NCBI GenBank assembly: GCA_021772635.1
Contig: JAJFLP010000122.1
Span: 1 to 64,000 of the forward strand
DNA from: Verrucomicrobiota bacterium
GTDB taxonomy: Bacteria > Verrucomicrobiota > Lentisphaeria > JABSQK01 > JAJFLO01
DNA length: 64,000 nucleotides
Reading direction: 5' to 3'
A model generated the notes under the pieces. The model was not told the DNA's origin and did no database searches. It worked only from the letters and a program-made list of their open reading frames with translations. Position 1 is the stretch's first letter; each line of letters begins with the position of its first letter. The position numbers were made by a program, and so were the translations under genes. Of the stretch, positions 19,140-28,346 are shown piece after piece.

Positions 19140-19205
19140 CAGATTCCTTTTGATTCCGCATGCCGGGTGAAGGAATTATGAGTCGGAATCCATTCCATGC
19201 TTAAT

Positions 19206-19874
19206 TTAAAGCCGTCGAGGAACCGGACTGCTTGCTGTCTCGGCAACGAAGCAAGGAATTTGCGCGATACTCTCAAGTACTCGGTCTGCCGTAGAGAAAT
19301 CGGAACCTGCAGTAAACTCGTTCGGAATGATCCAGCACGTTAATCCTGCTGCTTTCGCGGCCGCCAGCCCACGCGCAGAATCTTCGATTACAAGACATTC
19401 ATGCGCAGCGGATTTCGTTTTCTTGAGCGCCAGCAGGTACGGCTCAGGGGCTGGTTTCGATTTTTGATAGTCAGACCGAACCAGCTCAAAATCGAAATAT
19501 TTTCGAAGTCCCGTGCGGACGTGCATCTGTTCATAATGTATGCGCTTCGAACTGGTAACGACGCCCATCGTGAAGCGGTGCTGCAATTTCGCAAGAACGT
19601 CTCCGACACCATCTATTTCTATTTTCTCAGTCGTCAGAAATTCTGAGTACAAGCGATCCCGCTTCTCTCTCAATCGCGAAATTTCATCTGCCGAAATTCC
19701 ACGGTCCTGCGCCAGTTTCCAGCCGCCAACACCCTCTATCAGACTTAAGCGGATAAAAGTTTGTTCGTCGAATTCAATCCCGACGCGACCGAGAATTTCC
19801 TTCGTCGCTAGATAGAAAAGCCTTTCTGTGTCGGCTAGTACGCCGTCGTTATCCCAGAATATCGAAGTAAACAT
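19206..19874 (-). CDS. HAD-superfamily phosphatase (beta-phosphoglucomutase-like)
   Basis: A 222-residue cytoplasmic hydrolase. The nucleophile motif DNDGVLADTE gives catalytic Asp8 and Asp10. Motif II is VVTSSKR, motif III lysine lies in YQKSKPAPEPYL, and motif IV is CLVIEDSARGLAAAKAAG. The helical cap between motifs I and II matches the Gph / beta-PGM subclass acting on small sugar phosphates. The last 10-15 residues overlap a degenerate MPR unit, so the C-terminus may have been altered by the repeat. MPR copies at 19910 and 20092 precede the start. Confidence 0.85.
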   Translation of the reverse strand: MFTSIFWDNDGVLADTERLFYLATKEILGRVGIEFDEQTFIRLSLIEGVGGWKLAQDRGISADEISRLREKRDRLYSEFLTTEKIEIDGVGDVLAKLQHRFTMGVVTSSKRIHYEQMHVRTGLRKYFDFELVRSDYQKSKPAPEPYLLALKKTKSAAHECLVIEDSARGLAAAKAAGLTCWIIPNEFTAGSDFSTADRVLESIAQIPCFVAETASSPVPRRL

Positions 19875-19909
19875 ATAATGATCGCCTTGGAGTTTTACAA
19901 ATTCGATTG

Positions 19910-20093
19910 TATACCGAAAGCCTTGGCGTTTTCGACCAGGCGTCGTCCGTGTGACTATGCCGGTTAAAAAATATCGTTCGCGATCCGTTACGCGAGCAGA
20001 TAAAAGCCGTCGAAAAATTGAACTGCCCTGGTCGCCTGTGGCGCCGCCGAAGGCTTGCCCGTCCTTTGGCGCGGCGGGTAAACTGGCAGTTCA
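19910..20093 (-). repeat. MPR copy with expanded terminal stem
   Basis: Right end TATACCGAAAGCC faces the HAD start codon 35 bp away. The terminal stem GAACTGCC / GGCAGTTC is kept, but its normal 3-base loop is replaced by about 55 bases that form their own GC-rich hairpin. Confidence 0.7.
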
Positions 20094-20184
20094 TACCAAA
20101 CATCTTCAGGTTTTCGAAATACTGTCCGGCATCCGTCAGCTGATAAATTGAAAGTCTTCCAAAATTGTACTGCTTGCAGTATAT
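20092..20184 (-). repeat. MPR copy, short form
   Basis: From TACCAAACATCTTCAGG to TACTGCTTGCAGTATA, directly behind the previous copy. A solo stem CGACTGCTTACAGTC lies at about 20217. Confidence 0.7.
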
Positions 20185-20297
20185 ATCTGGAGATTGCATC
20201 GCTGATATTCGAAAATCGACTGCTTACAGTCTAGCATCAGCCAACGCATCTTCATAGAGCATCTTGTAAAATGTAAATTGAATTACATATTGCAATT

Positions 20298-21437
20298 ATG
20301 ATTCCCCGGCAATTAACTGAAATACTGGAGAAGCGGCTTTCCAGCTATCCCGCGGTCGCATTGGTCGGACCACGTCAGTCAGGGAAAACAACGCTGGCAA
20401 AGTCCATCCCCGCAACATATTTTGACCTCGAACTGGATCCTGATCGACTTCGTCTTGATCTTCAGTGGAATGACTGTGTATTATCGCGTTCTCTCACGAT
20501 ACTCGATGAGGTCCAGACGTTTCCCGAGATATTTCCCAGGTTAAGGGCAGCCATTGATGACAGCCGCAAGCAAAACGGCAGATTCCTCTTACTGGGTTCG
20601 GTTTCTCCGGTCTTAATGGAAACAGTCTCGGAATCATTGGCAGGTCGGCTTTCGATTATTGAGTTAACGCCACTATTATTAAACGAACTGCCTGAAAAAT
20701 CTATCGATGACGTTTGGCTTTACGGCGGATTTCCGGATGGCGGTATTCTTGATTCCCATCAGTTTCCCTTGTGGCAACAAGATTATCTAACGCTGCTTGT
20801 GCAACGTGACCTGCCGAATTGGGGATTGCCGGCTAAACCAGCAATGACCCAACGCTTCTTGAAAATGATCGCTGCCGTTCATGGTCAGCTGTGGAACTCG
20901 TCTCAAATCGGGCAAAGCTTAGGAATAACCCATCCTACCGTTAATGGTTATATTGATTTTATCGAAGGGACTTTTTTGATTCGGCGGCTTTCTTCGTATC
21001 AGACCAATCTCAGGAAGCGTTTGATTAAGAGTCCGAGATATTATTTTCGTGATTCCGGGTTACTGCACGCACTGTTGAATGTGTCGAACTATAATGATCT
21101 TCTCGAGCAACCCTGGGTGGGCGCAAGTTGGGAGGGGTTCGCAATAGAGCAGATTCTAGGCATGTTTAAAGACCAATCGGTCGCGCCATATTTTTTCAGG
21201 ACAAGCGACGGTTTCGAGATCAATCTCGTATTGGATTTCGGGAGCCGCCTATGGGCCATCGAGATCAAGTTAAGCAGTCAACCGGGCATAAATGATATGA
21301 ATAGATTGAACAAAAGTGCCGACCTGATTAAGGCCGACAAACGCATCTTGATATCCCGCGTTTCGAATTCAACAATTGCAGGAGACCAGGTCTCCTGTTC
21401 ACTAACCGACTTCCCGGATGTGTTAAATGACAGATAA
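20298..21437 (+). CDS. DUF4143 family AAA-type ATPase
   Basis: A 379-residue protein of the AAA_14/DUF4143 family. The Walker A motif GPRQSGKT lies at residues 24-31 and the Walker B LTILDEVQ at about 67-74. A winged-helix-like part follows, and the C-terminal DUF4143 nuclease-like region shows [13 protein letters not shown] and the [19 protein letters not shown] pattern of PD-(D/E)xK folds. The biological role of the family is poorly defined; members are often scattered accessory genes. Its last 11 bases overlap the start of metH, so the two are probably translationally coupled, though a functional link is doubtful. Confidence 0.9.
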   Translation: MIPRQLTEILEKRLSSYPAVALVGPRQSGKTTLAKSIPATYFDLELDPDRLRLDLQWNDCVLSRSLTILDEVQTFPEIFPRLRAAIDDSRKQNGRFLLLGSVSPVLMETVSESLAGRLSIIELTPLLLNELPEKSIDDVWLYGGFPDGGILDSHQFPLWQQDYLTLLVQRDLPNWGLPAKPAMTQRFLKMIAAVHGQLWNSSQIGQSLGITHPTVNGYIDFIEGTFLIRRLSSYQTNLRKRLIKSPRYYFRDSGLLHALLNVSNYNDLLEQPWVGASWEGFAIEQILGMFKDQSVAPYFFRTSDGFEINLVLDFGSRLWAIEIKLSSQPGINDMNRLNKSADLIKADKRILISRVSNSTIAGDQVSCSLTDFPDVLNDR

Positions 21438-24400
21438 GACAAATACGCTTAATGAATTATTGAAAGAACGGATTCTAATCCTGGACGGTGCGATGGGAAC
21501 GATGATCCAGGGGTATAAACTGGGCGAATCCGATTATCGTGGCGAACGGTTTAAGGACTACCCCAGCGACGTGAAGGGGAATAACGATCTTCTCACGCTT
21601 ACTCAACCGCAAATCATCCGCGAGATACACATGAAGTATCTACAGGCCGGCGCGGACATTGTCGAAACCAACACGTTTAATTCCACCGCCGTCGCGCTCG
21701 CCGACTATCAGATGGAGGATTTAGCGTACGAGCTTAACCGTGAGGGTGCGTTGTTAGCAAGACTCGCTGCGGACGAAATTGAGCAGAAGACGCCCGATAA
21801 ACCTCGGTTCGTCGCCGGTGTCCTTGGGCCAATGAATAAGACGGCTTCTATTTCACCGGACGTCAACGACCCCGGCTTCCGCAATATCTACTTTGACGAG
21901 CTTGTGACCGCCTATAGCGAGGCGATTCGAGGGCTGGTCGACGGTGGCGCGGATATCCTGATGATCGAAACAATCTTCGACACGCTTAATGCTAAGGGAG
22001 CGATCTATGCCGTCTTGCAGTATTTCGAAGATCACGACGTCGAACTCCCTGTCATGATTTCGGGAACGATAACGGATGCCAGCGGGAGGACACTTACCGG
22101 CCAGACGCCAGAGGCATTCTGGTATTCAGTGGCGCACTCGAATCCGATCAGCGTCGGCCTCAACTGTGCCTTAGGCGCAGAGGACTTGCGGCCGCATCTC
22201 GAGGAGCTATCGAATTCGGCCGGTACCTACATCAGTTCGCACCCGAATGCAGGGCTGCCCAACGAATTTGGAGGGTACGACGAAACGCCGGAGTACATGG
22301 CCGGTTTGTTAAAGGAATTTGCCGAAAGTGGGCTTGTCAACATTATCGGCGGGTGTTGTGGCACGACTCCGGCGCATATAGAGGCGATCGCTGAAGCGAT
22401 GGAGGGCATTGAACCGCGTGGGATACCCTCGATTGAGCCTTACCTGCGATTGAGTGGTCTCGAACCGTTTGTCCTCAGGCCGGAAAGCAATTTCGTCAAT
22501 ATCGGTGAGCGAGCGAACGTTACCGGCTCCAAAAAGTTCGCCAGGCTGATCAAAGAAGAAAGCTACGAAGAAGCTCTTGATATCGCGCGTAAACAAGTTG
22601 AGAACGGCGCGCAGATGATCGATATCAATATGGACGAGGGGCTGATCGACTCGGCACAGGTAATGGCCGATTTTCTGAATCTAATCATGTCCGAGCCGGA
22701 TATCAGTAAGGTTCCTATCGTCCTTGACTCTTCCAAGTGGTCGGTGATCGAGGCCGGTCTGAAGTGTGTTCAAGGGCGGTGCGTAATCAACTCAATCAGC
22801 TTGAAGGAGGGCGAGGAACCGTTCGTCTATCAGGCTAAGGTCGCCCGGAAATTCGGCGCAGCTGTGATTGTGATGGCGTTCGATGATAAAGGACAGGCGG
22901 ACACCGTCGATCGGCGGATTGAAATTTGTAAGCGCTCCTATCAGATCCTGACGGAGGTCGTCGGATTCGCACCCCAGGATATTATTTTTGATCTGAACAT
23001 GTTCGCGATCGGTACGGGAATTGCGGAGCACAACAATTATGCCGTTGACTACATCGACGCAATGCGTGCGATCAAGAAGGAACTGCCGCTCGTGAAATTC
23101 AGCGGTGGTGTCAGCAATGTCTCGTTCTCGTTCCGCGGGAATAATCCGGTGCGCGAAGCGATCCACTCCGTATTCCTGTATCACGCGATCAAAGAAGGAC
23201 TGGATATGGGGATTGTGAACGCCGGGCAACTGGTCGTTTATGCGGAGATCCCCGAGAATCTAATGGAGCGGGTCACCGACCTCGTACTGAATCGCCGGGA
23301 TGACGCGACCGAGCGATTGCTCGAAGTAGCGGACTCGTTTACAGGTAAGGCTGAAGAAGAAGATGCAAGCCTCCTTGAGTGGCGCGAGAAACCCGTGAAC
23401 GAACGGCTTGCACACGCTTTGGTCAAGGGGATTACCGATTATATAATCGAAGACACAGAAGAGGCAAGGGCGAACGCGGAGAAGCCGTTAGATGTCATTG
23501 AAGGGCCATTAATGGCCGGGATGAACATCGTCGGCGATCTCTTTGGCTCGGGAAAGATGTTCCTGCCGCAGGTCGTCAAAAGCGCGCGTGTTATGAAGAA
23601 ATCGGTCGCTTATCTGCAACCGTTTTTTGACGCAGACAAAACCGTCAAAATCTCAAAAGGGCGGATTATCATGGCGACCGTCAAGGGAGACGTACATGAT
23701 ATCGGCAAGAATATCGTCGGAGTCGTTCTTCAGTGTAACAACTACGAGGTCATTGATCTCGGGGTCATGGTGCCGTGCGCGAAGATTCTCGAGGCTGCAA
23801 AGGAGAACAACTGCAATATCATCGGATTAAGTGGCTTGATCACACCTTCGCTGGATGAAATGGTTCATAACGCCAGCGAAATGCAGCGGCAGGGATTCGA
23901 CATCCCGCTGCTTATCGGAGGGGCTACGACGTCGAAGGTGCATACTGCCGTAAAGATCGCGCCGAATTACGAGCATCCGGCTATCTACGTTCCGGATGCG
24001 TCCCGCGTAGTCGGAGTCGTCGGTAAGCTACTCAACCCGGAGCACAAATCCGGCTATGTCGGCGAGGTACGGGAAGAATACGCGGCAATCAGGGAACGCC
24101 GTAAGGGTAAAGGTGCACAGAAGAAATGGTTGAGTTTAACCGCTGCCCGACGGAATAGGTTCCCTATTAATTGGGATAATTATACGCCGCCTGTCCCGAC
24201 GTTTACCGGAACCAAAGTATTCAGGGACTACCCGCTTGAAGCTATACGCGAGCGTATCGACTGGTCCCCGTTGTTTCACTCATGGGAGTTGAAAGGGAGT
24301 TACCCCCGTATTCTTGACGATAAGAAGTTCGGGAAAGAAGCGAAGGAGTTATTTTCGAATGCAAAGAAGATGCTTGATCGAGTCGTCAATGAAAAATGGT

Positions 24401-25107
24401 TGACCGCCAATGGCGTATGCGGATTCTTCCCAGCGAATGCGACCGATAACGACGATATCGAGGTCTACACCGACGAGTCGCGGACAGAGGTCCTTCACGT
24501 GATCCATTGTCTCCGTCAGGATGCAGAGAAATCCAATGACCGCCCGAATATGTGTCTGGCAGATTTTGTCGCGCCGAAGTCCAGCGGGAAGAAGGATTAT
24601 ATTGGGGGTTTCGCGGTTACCACCGGGCTCGGGATCAAACCGCATGTGGAAGAATACGAGCGTGATCATGATGATTACAACGCAATAATGCTGAAGGCCA
24701 TGGCGGATCGGTTGGCAGAAGGGTTCGCCGAGCACCTGCACGAGCGTGTTCGCAAGGAGTTCTGGGGATACGCTCCAGATGAGAAATTAGAGAATAACGA
24801 ACTGATTAAGGAGCGGTATCAAGGGATTCGGCCGGCACCGGGGTATCCCGCGTGCCCGGATCACACGGAGAAGCGTATTCTGTTCGATTTACTGGATGCA
24901 ACGCAGAATACGGATATCGAATTAACAGAGAGTTTCGCCATGTTCCCGGCAGCTGCGGTCAGCGGTTTTTACTTCTCCCATCCCGACAGTTCATACTTCG
25001 GCATCATCGGAATCGGTAAGGAACAACTCGAGGAGTACGCGCAACGGAAGGGGATGAGCGTCCCCGATGCCGAGCGCTGGCTGGCCCCGATTATCGGGTA
25101 TGATTGA
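21427..25107 (+). CDS. metH: Cobalamin-dependent methionine synthase
   Basis: This enzyme transfers the methyl group of 5-methyltetrahydrofolate to homocysteine through methylcobalamin. Domains in order: homocysteine-binding (1-330, Zn cysteines in GLNCALG and GGCCGT), pterin-binding (360-620, with [13 protein letters not shown]), cobalamin cap and Rossmann domains (about 650-890), and the C-terminal reactivation domain (to 1226, with [15 protein letters not shown]). The cobalt lower ligand is His757 in [10 protein letters not shown]. Length matches the complete E. coli enzyme. No cobalamin riboswitch precedes it. It creates a B12 demand consistent with the BtuB-like receptor at 39188. Confidence 0.97.
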   Translation: MTDKTNTLNELLKERILILDGAMGTMIQGYKLGESDYRGERFKDYPSDVKGNNDLLTLTQPQIIREIHMKYLQAGADIVETNTFNSTAVALADYQMEDLAYELNREGALLARLAADEIEQKTPDKPRFVAGVLGPMNKTASISPDVNDPGFRNIYFDELVTAYSEAIRGLVDGGADILMIETIFDTLNAKGAIYAVLQYFEDHDVELPVMISGTITDASGRTLTGQTPEAFWYSVAHSNPISVGLNCALGAEDLRPHLEELSNSAGTYISSHPNAGLPNEFGGYDETPEYMAGLLKEFAESGLVNIIGGCCGTTPAHIEAIAEAMEGIEPRGIPSIEPYLRLSGLEPFVLRPESNFVNIGERANVTGSKKFARLIKEESYEEALDIARKQVENGAQMIDINMDEGLIDSAQVMADFLNLIMSEPDISKVPIVLDSSKWSVIEAGLKCVQGRCVINSISLKEGEEPFVYQAKVARKFGAAVIVMAFDDKGQADTVDRRIEICKRSYQILTEVVGFAPQDIIFDLNMFAIGTGIAEHNNYAVDYIDAMRAIKKELPLVKFSGGVSNVSFSFRGNNPVREAIHSVFLYHAIKEGLDMGIVNAGQLVVYAEIPENLMERVTDLVLNRRDDATERLLEVADSFTGKAEEEDASLLEWREKPVNERLAHALVKGITDYIIEDTEEARANAEKPLDVIEGPLMAGMNIVGDLFGSGKMFLPQVVKSARVMKKSVAYLQPFFDADKTVKISKGRIIMATVKGDVHDIGKNIVGVVLQCNNYEVIDLGVMVPCAKILEAAKENNCNIIGLSGLITPSLDEMVHNASEMQRQGFDIPLLIGGATTSKVHTAVKIAPNYEHPAIYVPDASRVVGVVGKLLNPEHKSGYVGEVREEYAAIRERRKGKGAQKKWLSLTAARRNRFPINWDNYTPPVPTFTGTKVFRDYPLEAIRERIDWSPLFHSWELKGSYPRILDDKKFGKEAKELFSNAKKMLDRVVNEKWLTANGVCGFFPANATDNDDIEVYTDESRTEVLHVIHCLRQDAEKSNDRPNMCLADFVAPKSSGKKDYIGGFAVTTGLGIKPHVEEYERDHDDYNAIMLKAMADRLAEGFAEHLHERVRKEFWGYAPDEKLENNELIKERYQGIRPAPGYPACPDHTEKRILFDLLDATQNTDIELTESFAMFPAAAVSGFYFSHPDSSYFGIIGIGKEQLEEYAQRKGMSVPDAERWLAPIIGYD

Positions 25108-25294
25108 GGCTACATGTAGCCATTTTTCGTTATCTAACTAATCTTACTCCGGATCTACTCTTTCTTCCGGTATATATCCATTTTCCGTTAGCTACATAAT
25201 CCGAATCATCACCGAATACCCGACATTATTCAGCTCAACTCGCCACTTCCTATTGATTCATTGTATGTATTAATTGTATAATTATAGTATATTT

Positions 25295-25558
25295 ATGGAT
25301 TTTAAATATGATCGAGAAAAGAGTAGAAGTAACAAGAAGAAGCATGGCATCGACTTCAATGAGGCTCAGGCCTTATGGCTCGATCCTTATGCAGTCGTCA
25401 TTGATGCCAAGAGCGATACTGAATTTAGATCAGCTCTGATCGCGCTGTCTAACGGGTTGTTTTGGACTGCATTTTTTACGATCAGAGATAAAAAGATTCG
25501 ACTGATTTCGGTTCGACGATCTCGGCAAAATGAAGAGAGGATATATCATGAATGCTAA
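25295..25558 (+). CDS. brnT: BrnT-family toxin
   Basis: An 87-residue protein of the BrnT/DUF497 RelE-fold ribonuclease family, starting MDFKYDREKSRSNKKKHGI. The typical DxxKxxxNxxKHGIxFxEA pattern and the closing RLISVRRSRQNEERIYHE are present. The ATG at 25295 is preferred over an upstream one because family proteins begin here. The promoter region is AT-rich (TATAATTATAGTATA). The antitoxin gene overlaps its last codons. Confidence 0.85.
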   Translation: MDFKYDREKSRSNKKKHGIDFNEAQALWLDPYAVVIDAKSDTEFRSALIALSNGLFWTAFFTIRDKKIRLISVRRSRQNEERIYHEC

Positions 25559-25805
25559 CGAATTGGACAAGATATTTGATAACGGTGGGGACATTACAAA
25601 GTACTTAGATATATCGTCTGCACGACGTCCTAATCTGGAACAGAAACGTGTGAATGTTGATATTCCCATTTGGATGGTTGAATCGCTGGACCGCGAATCG
25701 AAACGGATTGGTGTCACGCGTCAATCCATTATGAAGTTATGGCTAGCCGAAAGACTCAAGAAAGAAACAAAGGATTCCAACAAATCGTTTGAGGTAACGT
25801 TGTAA
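25548..25805 (+). CDS. brnA: BrnA-like antitoxin (ribbon-helix-helix)
   Basis: An 85-residue protein. The N-terminal part (MNANELDKIFDNGGDITKYL) should bind the toxin; the C-terminal VNVDIPIWMVESLDRESKRI plus a helix forms a ribbon-helix-helix DNA-binding fold. It starts at 25548 inside the last codons of the toxin gene, with AGAGAGG as ribosome site 9 bp upstream. It should neutralise BrnT and repress the operon. The toxin-first order is usual for BrnTA. Confidence 0.8.
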   Translation: MNANELDKIFDNGGDITKYLDISSARRPNLEQKRVNVDIPIWMVESLDRESKRIGVTRQSIMKLWLAERLKKETKDSNKSFEVTL

Positions 25806-26244
25806 CCGTCGTTACTCGCGAATGCGTCGGGCAGCTGTGAGAATTACCAGTTAAATTCATAATCAGGGGTGTGACTCCGGAGTTCCCTGACCACCCCGGT
25901 GTTAATTCCGCATATCGATCATCGCGTAGACTTCGGCGTCAGTTAACCTTTATTATTTTTCGTTATATCCAGTTTTATAGGAGAAAAATATCTTTAAGGG
26001 TCGATAAAATTAAATTATCTTGCCGATAACTACTTCGACAGTAATGATTTAAGGTAAATAAACCGCCTCGGGGAAAGCCCACAAGGTATGAAAGACTCTT
26101 AAAGCTTTACTACGTTCGTGCTGGACAGCAGAACGGGGAATTAAACCCACTGGTGGGATTAAAATCAGGTCAGACTCAAATAGCTAATCAAAACGTTCGC
26201 TATAATATCTGGAATGATATCCATTATTGGTATATACTTTAATT
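25806..26244. other. 439-bp AT-rich gap between two toxin-antitoxin operons
   Basis: No gene is supported. A promoter-like TATAATATC lies near 26202, ahead of vapB. Short motifs shared with other gaps appear: AACCCACTGGTGGG near 26145 (also near 37860 and 47770) and AGGTCAGACTC near 26165 (also at 27566). Confidence 0.5.
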
Positions 26245-26475
26245 ATGAAAACGGCAAAACTATTTAAATCTGGACGTAGTCAGGCGGTTCGCTTACCGAA
26301 GGAATTTCGGTTCGAAGGATCGCAGGTATACGTGAAGAGAATGGGCTCGGCTGTTGTACTCTTACCGGAAATGCACACGTGGGACGTTTTATTTGAGGCG
26401 TGCGAAGGGTTTTCAGAGGATTTCATGGCCGACAGAAATCAGCCTGACTTACAAAGCCGACCGTCGCTCGACTAA
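26245..26475 (+). CDS. vapB: VapB-family antitoxin
   Basis: A 76-residue AbrB/SpoVT-fold protein beginning MKTAKLFKSGRSQAVRLPKE, the classic VapB swapped-hairpin DNA-binding motif. The acidic C-terminal tail (WDVLFEACEGFSEDFM) would bind the toxin. The start at 26245 fits the family; an upstream ATG adds only six residues. Its stop overlaps the vapC start by one base (TAATG). Confidence 0.9.
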   Translation: MKTAKLFKSGRSQAVRLPKEFRFEGSQVYVKRMGSAVVLLPEMHTWDVLFEACEGFSEDFMADRNQPDLQSRPSLD

Positions 26476-26885
26476 TGCGCTATTTGTTAGATACAAATAT
26501 CTGTATTTTCCTCATCAACTGCCATCCCGAAGTGGTACGATCTCGATTTCAGCAAGTCCCCGTTGAGCTTGTGGGTGTTTCATCGGTTACGACTTCGGAA
26601 CTCCGCTATGGGGTTGCGAAAAGCATGAAGCAAAAACAAAATGTGGCGGCTCTACAGAAGTTTCTCCTCCCACTTTCATTACTTCCGTATGACGATGAGG
26701 CTTCGCTACAGTACGGTCGTCTCAGAGCCCATCTTGAGCATGAGGGGAAATCTATCGGAGCTATGGATACGATGATTGCCGCACATGCCTTATCTCTAGA
26801 TCTTACCGTCGTCACCAATAATACCAGGGAGTTCTCGCGAGTTCCAAATCTCCACGTAGAGGACTGGAGCGAACCAATCATTTGA
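26475..26885 (+). CDS. vapC: VapC-family PIN-domain toxin
   Basis: A 136-residue PIN-domain ribonuclease. Asp6 in MRYLLDTNIC, the glutamate in TTSELRYGV and the aspartate in GAMDTMIAAHAL form the metal site; VVTNNTREFSRVPNL is the fourth motif. In characterised systems VapC cleaves tRNA or rRNA until bound by VapB. All catalytic residues are present, so the toxin should be active. Confidence 0.92.
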   Translation: MRYLLDTNICIFLINCHPEVVRSRFQQVPVELVGVSSVTTSELRYGVAKSMKQKQNVAALQKFLLPLSLLPYDDEASLQYGRLRAHLEHEGKSIGAMDTMIAAHALSLDLTVVTNNTREFSRVPNLHVEDWSEPII

Positions 26886-27043
26886 TCCCAACCTGCTAAG
26901 TACATTCGCGGTCTGACTGGATTTATTTTAGATTAGTTTTCTGACATCGAAAATCGGCGCTGAAGCTATATTAGTATGAGTCAACCGATCACTAATTGCA
27001 CGATACACCATCTCAACGTAATCATTAGACAAAAGGATAATAT

Positions 27044-27496
27044 ATGAAGTATTTCGGTTTCTTAACCATCTTGTTACTAACGACTTAACTTCTATCCTGT
27101 GCGGGAAAATCGAGATCTGAAGGTCAACTTGTGGAATTATACGAGAAATACCAGAAGGCGCAGGACATCGAAAAAATAATGAGCTTATTTTATCAAAACG
27201 GATCACCGGAGTTTATCATTGAAACTCAAAGAAAAATTTTCCCTGACTTTATGAAACTAAAGATAGATAATATCAAAATACAGCCAATACCTAGTGATAA
27301 GAAAAATAAAATAATACAGGGTTTCCCATATCAAGATCAAATCATTGTCCCGAATCTTGAGCCACTCAATGAAATGGTAGTACAGTTCGATCTAGAGGCA
27401 CAAGGCGACGCGAAGATAACTGACCAAACGATCATGATCGGGAAAGAGGGTAGGACTCATTACTTTGTGATGTCCAAATTCAAAGAAAAGGAATAA
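27044..27496 (+). pseudogene. Lipoprotein gene interrupted by a stop codon in its signal peptide
   Basis: A good start with AAAAGGATAA upstream opens MKYFGFLTILLLTT, then an in-frame TAA at 27086-27088, then LLSCAGKSRSEG, an obvious lipobox with its lipidation cysteine. The frame continues open to 27496. Changing one base (TAA to TTA) would restore a 150-residue lipoprotein. The mature part (ELYEKYQKAQDIEKIMSLFY and so on) belongs to no family I recognise. A GTG at 27131 could start a cytoplasmic remnant, but it has no evident ribosome site. Confidence 0.7.
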
Positions 27497-27684
27497 AAGT
27501 AATATGGGGTACTAGCGGAGTCATAAGATTTTTATTTAAAACAAGTTAAGCTGTTGATTTATAGGTCAGACTCCGAAAGAAAACAAGAAACTGAAAGAAC
27601 AAATGAACACAGAAAGAAAGGTCCGAAAGAAAGCTGACCTTTACATGCTGGGATTTTTTTTGTATAGATCCTTCGAATGGATTG

Positions 27685-28083
27685 TCACGGATTCAATTTA
27701 TCGTCACCCATCGACTCGCTCCCTGAAACCTTTTCCAGTACACGATCCAAATCCTCGATGGCTACCGGTTTCGTGAGAAAATCGGCGGCTCCTAATCTCC
27801 GAGCCCTCGACTCTGACTCCATGTCCCCATGTCCTGTAATAATCACGACAGGTAAATCCGGGCGAAGGGGCCCGACTGCTTCGAGAAGTGCCAGTCCGTC
27901 CATGCCGGGCATACGAATATCGACCAAAGCGATATTATAGCTGCGTTCTTTGATCATCTGCAATGCTTCAATTCCGTCACTCGCCTCCTCAACGTCATGT
28001 CCGACCTCGCGGAAATAGTCCGCCAGCAATTCGCGAATGATATCTTCATCATCCACAATCAGAATATTTAATTTATCGCCCAT
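27685..28083 (-). CDS. Single-domain response regulator (CheY-like receiver)
   Basis: A 132-residue receiver domain with no output domain. The acidic pocket DD at 11-12, phospho-acceptor Asp55 in ALVDIRMPG, the switch Thr in VVIITGHGD and Lys in FLTKPV are all present. It lies 244 bp downstream of the CHASE8 histidine kinase on the same strand and is its likely phosphorylation target. Without an effector domain it would act through protein contacts. Confidence 0.9.
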   Translation of the reverse strand: MGDKLNILIVDDEDIIRELLADYFREVGHDVEEASDGIEALQMIKERSYNIALVDIRMPGMDGLALLEAVGPLRPDLPVVIITGHGDMESESRARRLGAADFLTKPVAIEDLDRVLEKVSGSESMGDDKLNP

Positions 28084-28211
28084 GATTCAGGAGCTTAGTT
28101 TATACTCTTACACTTGTCCAGTCGTGATGAGTCGCCTTACGAAAGTAAAGATCTCAGTCCAAAGTACCAGGCTTTGATTTGGTGCCTGGAAGGTGCTGCT
28201 TAACGACTCTC

Positions 28212-28346
28212 ATGAAACTTGAGTAATTTGACTAAGATTTTCACCATGAAGGACATAAAGAGCATGAAGTAAAAACTTTCTATATTTTCCCCTTCATGCC
28301 CTTCATGTCCTTCATGGTTGTAAAGCATTATTCGGTTGGCAAATTG
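28212..28346. repeat. Hairpin repeat at the 3' end of the histidine kinase gene
   Basis: Arms CCATGAAGGACAT (28244) and ATGTCCTTCATGG (ending 28317) enclose a second inverted pair around GCATGAAG. The similar region extends outward to TTGAGTAATTTGACT on the left and into the last codons of the kinase gene (NLPTE, stop) on the right. The whole about 135 bp recurs at 37652. Confidence 0.8.

Noticed and set aside
18829-20236. Tandem similar units that might be a CRISPR array
   Set aside because: Units are imperfect, 90-180 bp long, structured, and not separated by uniform unique spacers; they are MPR copies.
21100-21430. Search for a cobalamin or SAM riboswitch ahead of metH
   Set aside because: The metH start overlaps the coding end of the DUF4143 gene and no aptamer blocks are present.
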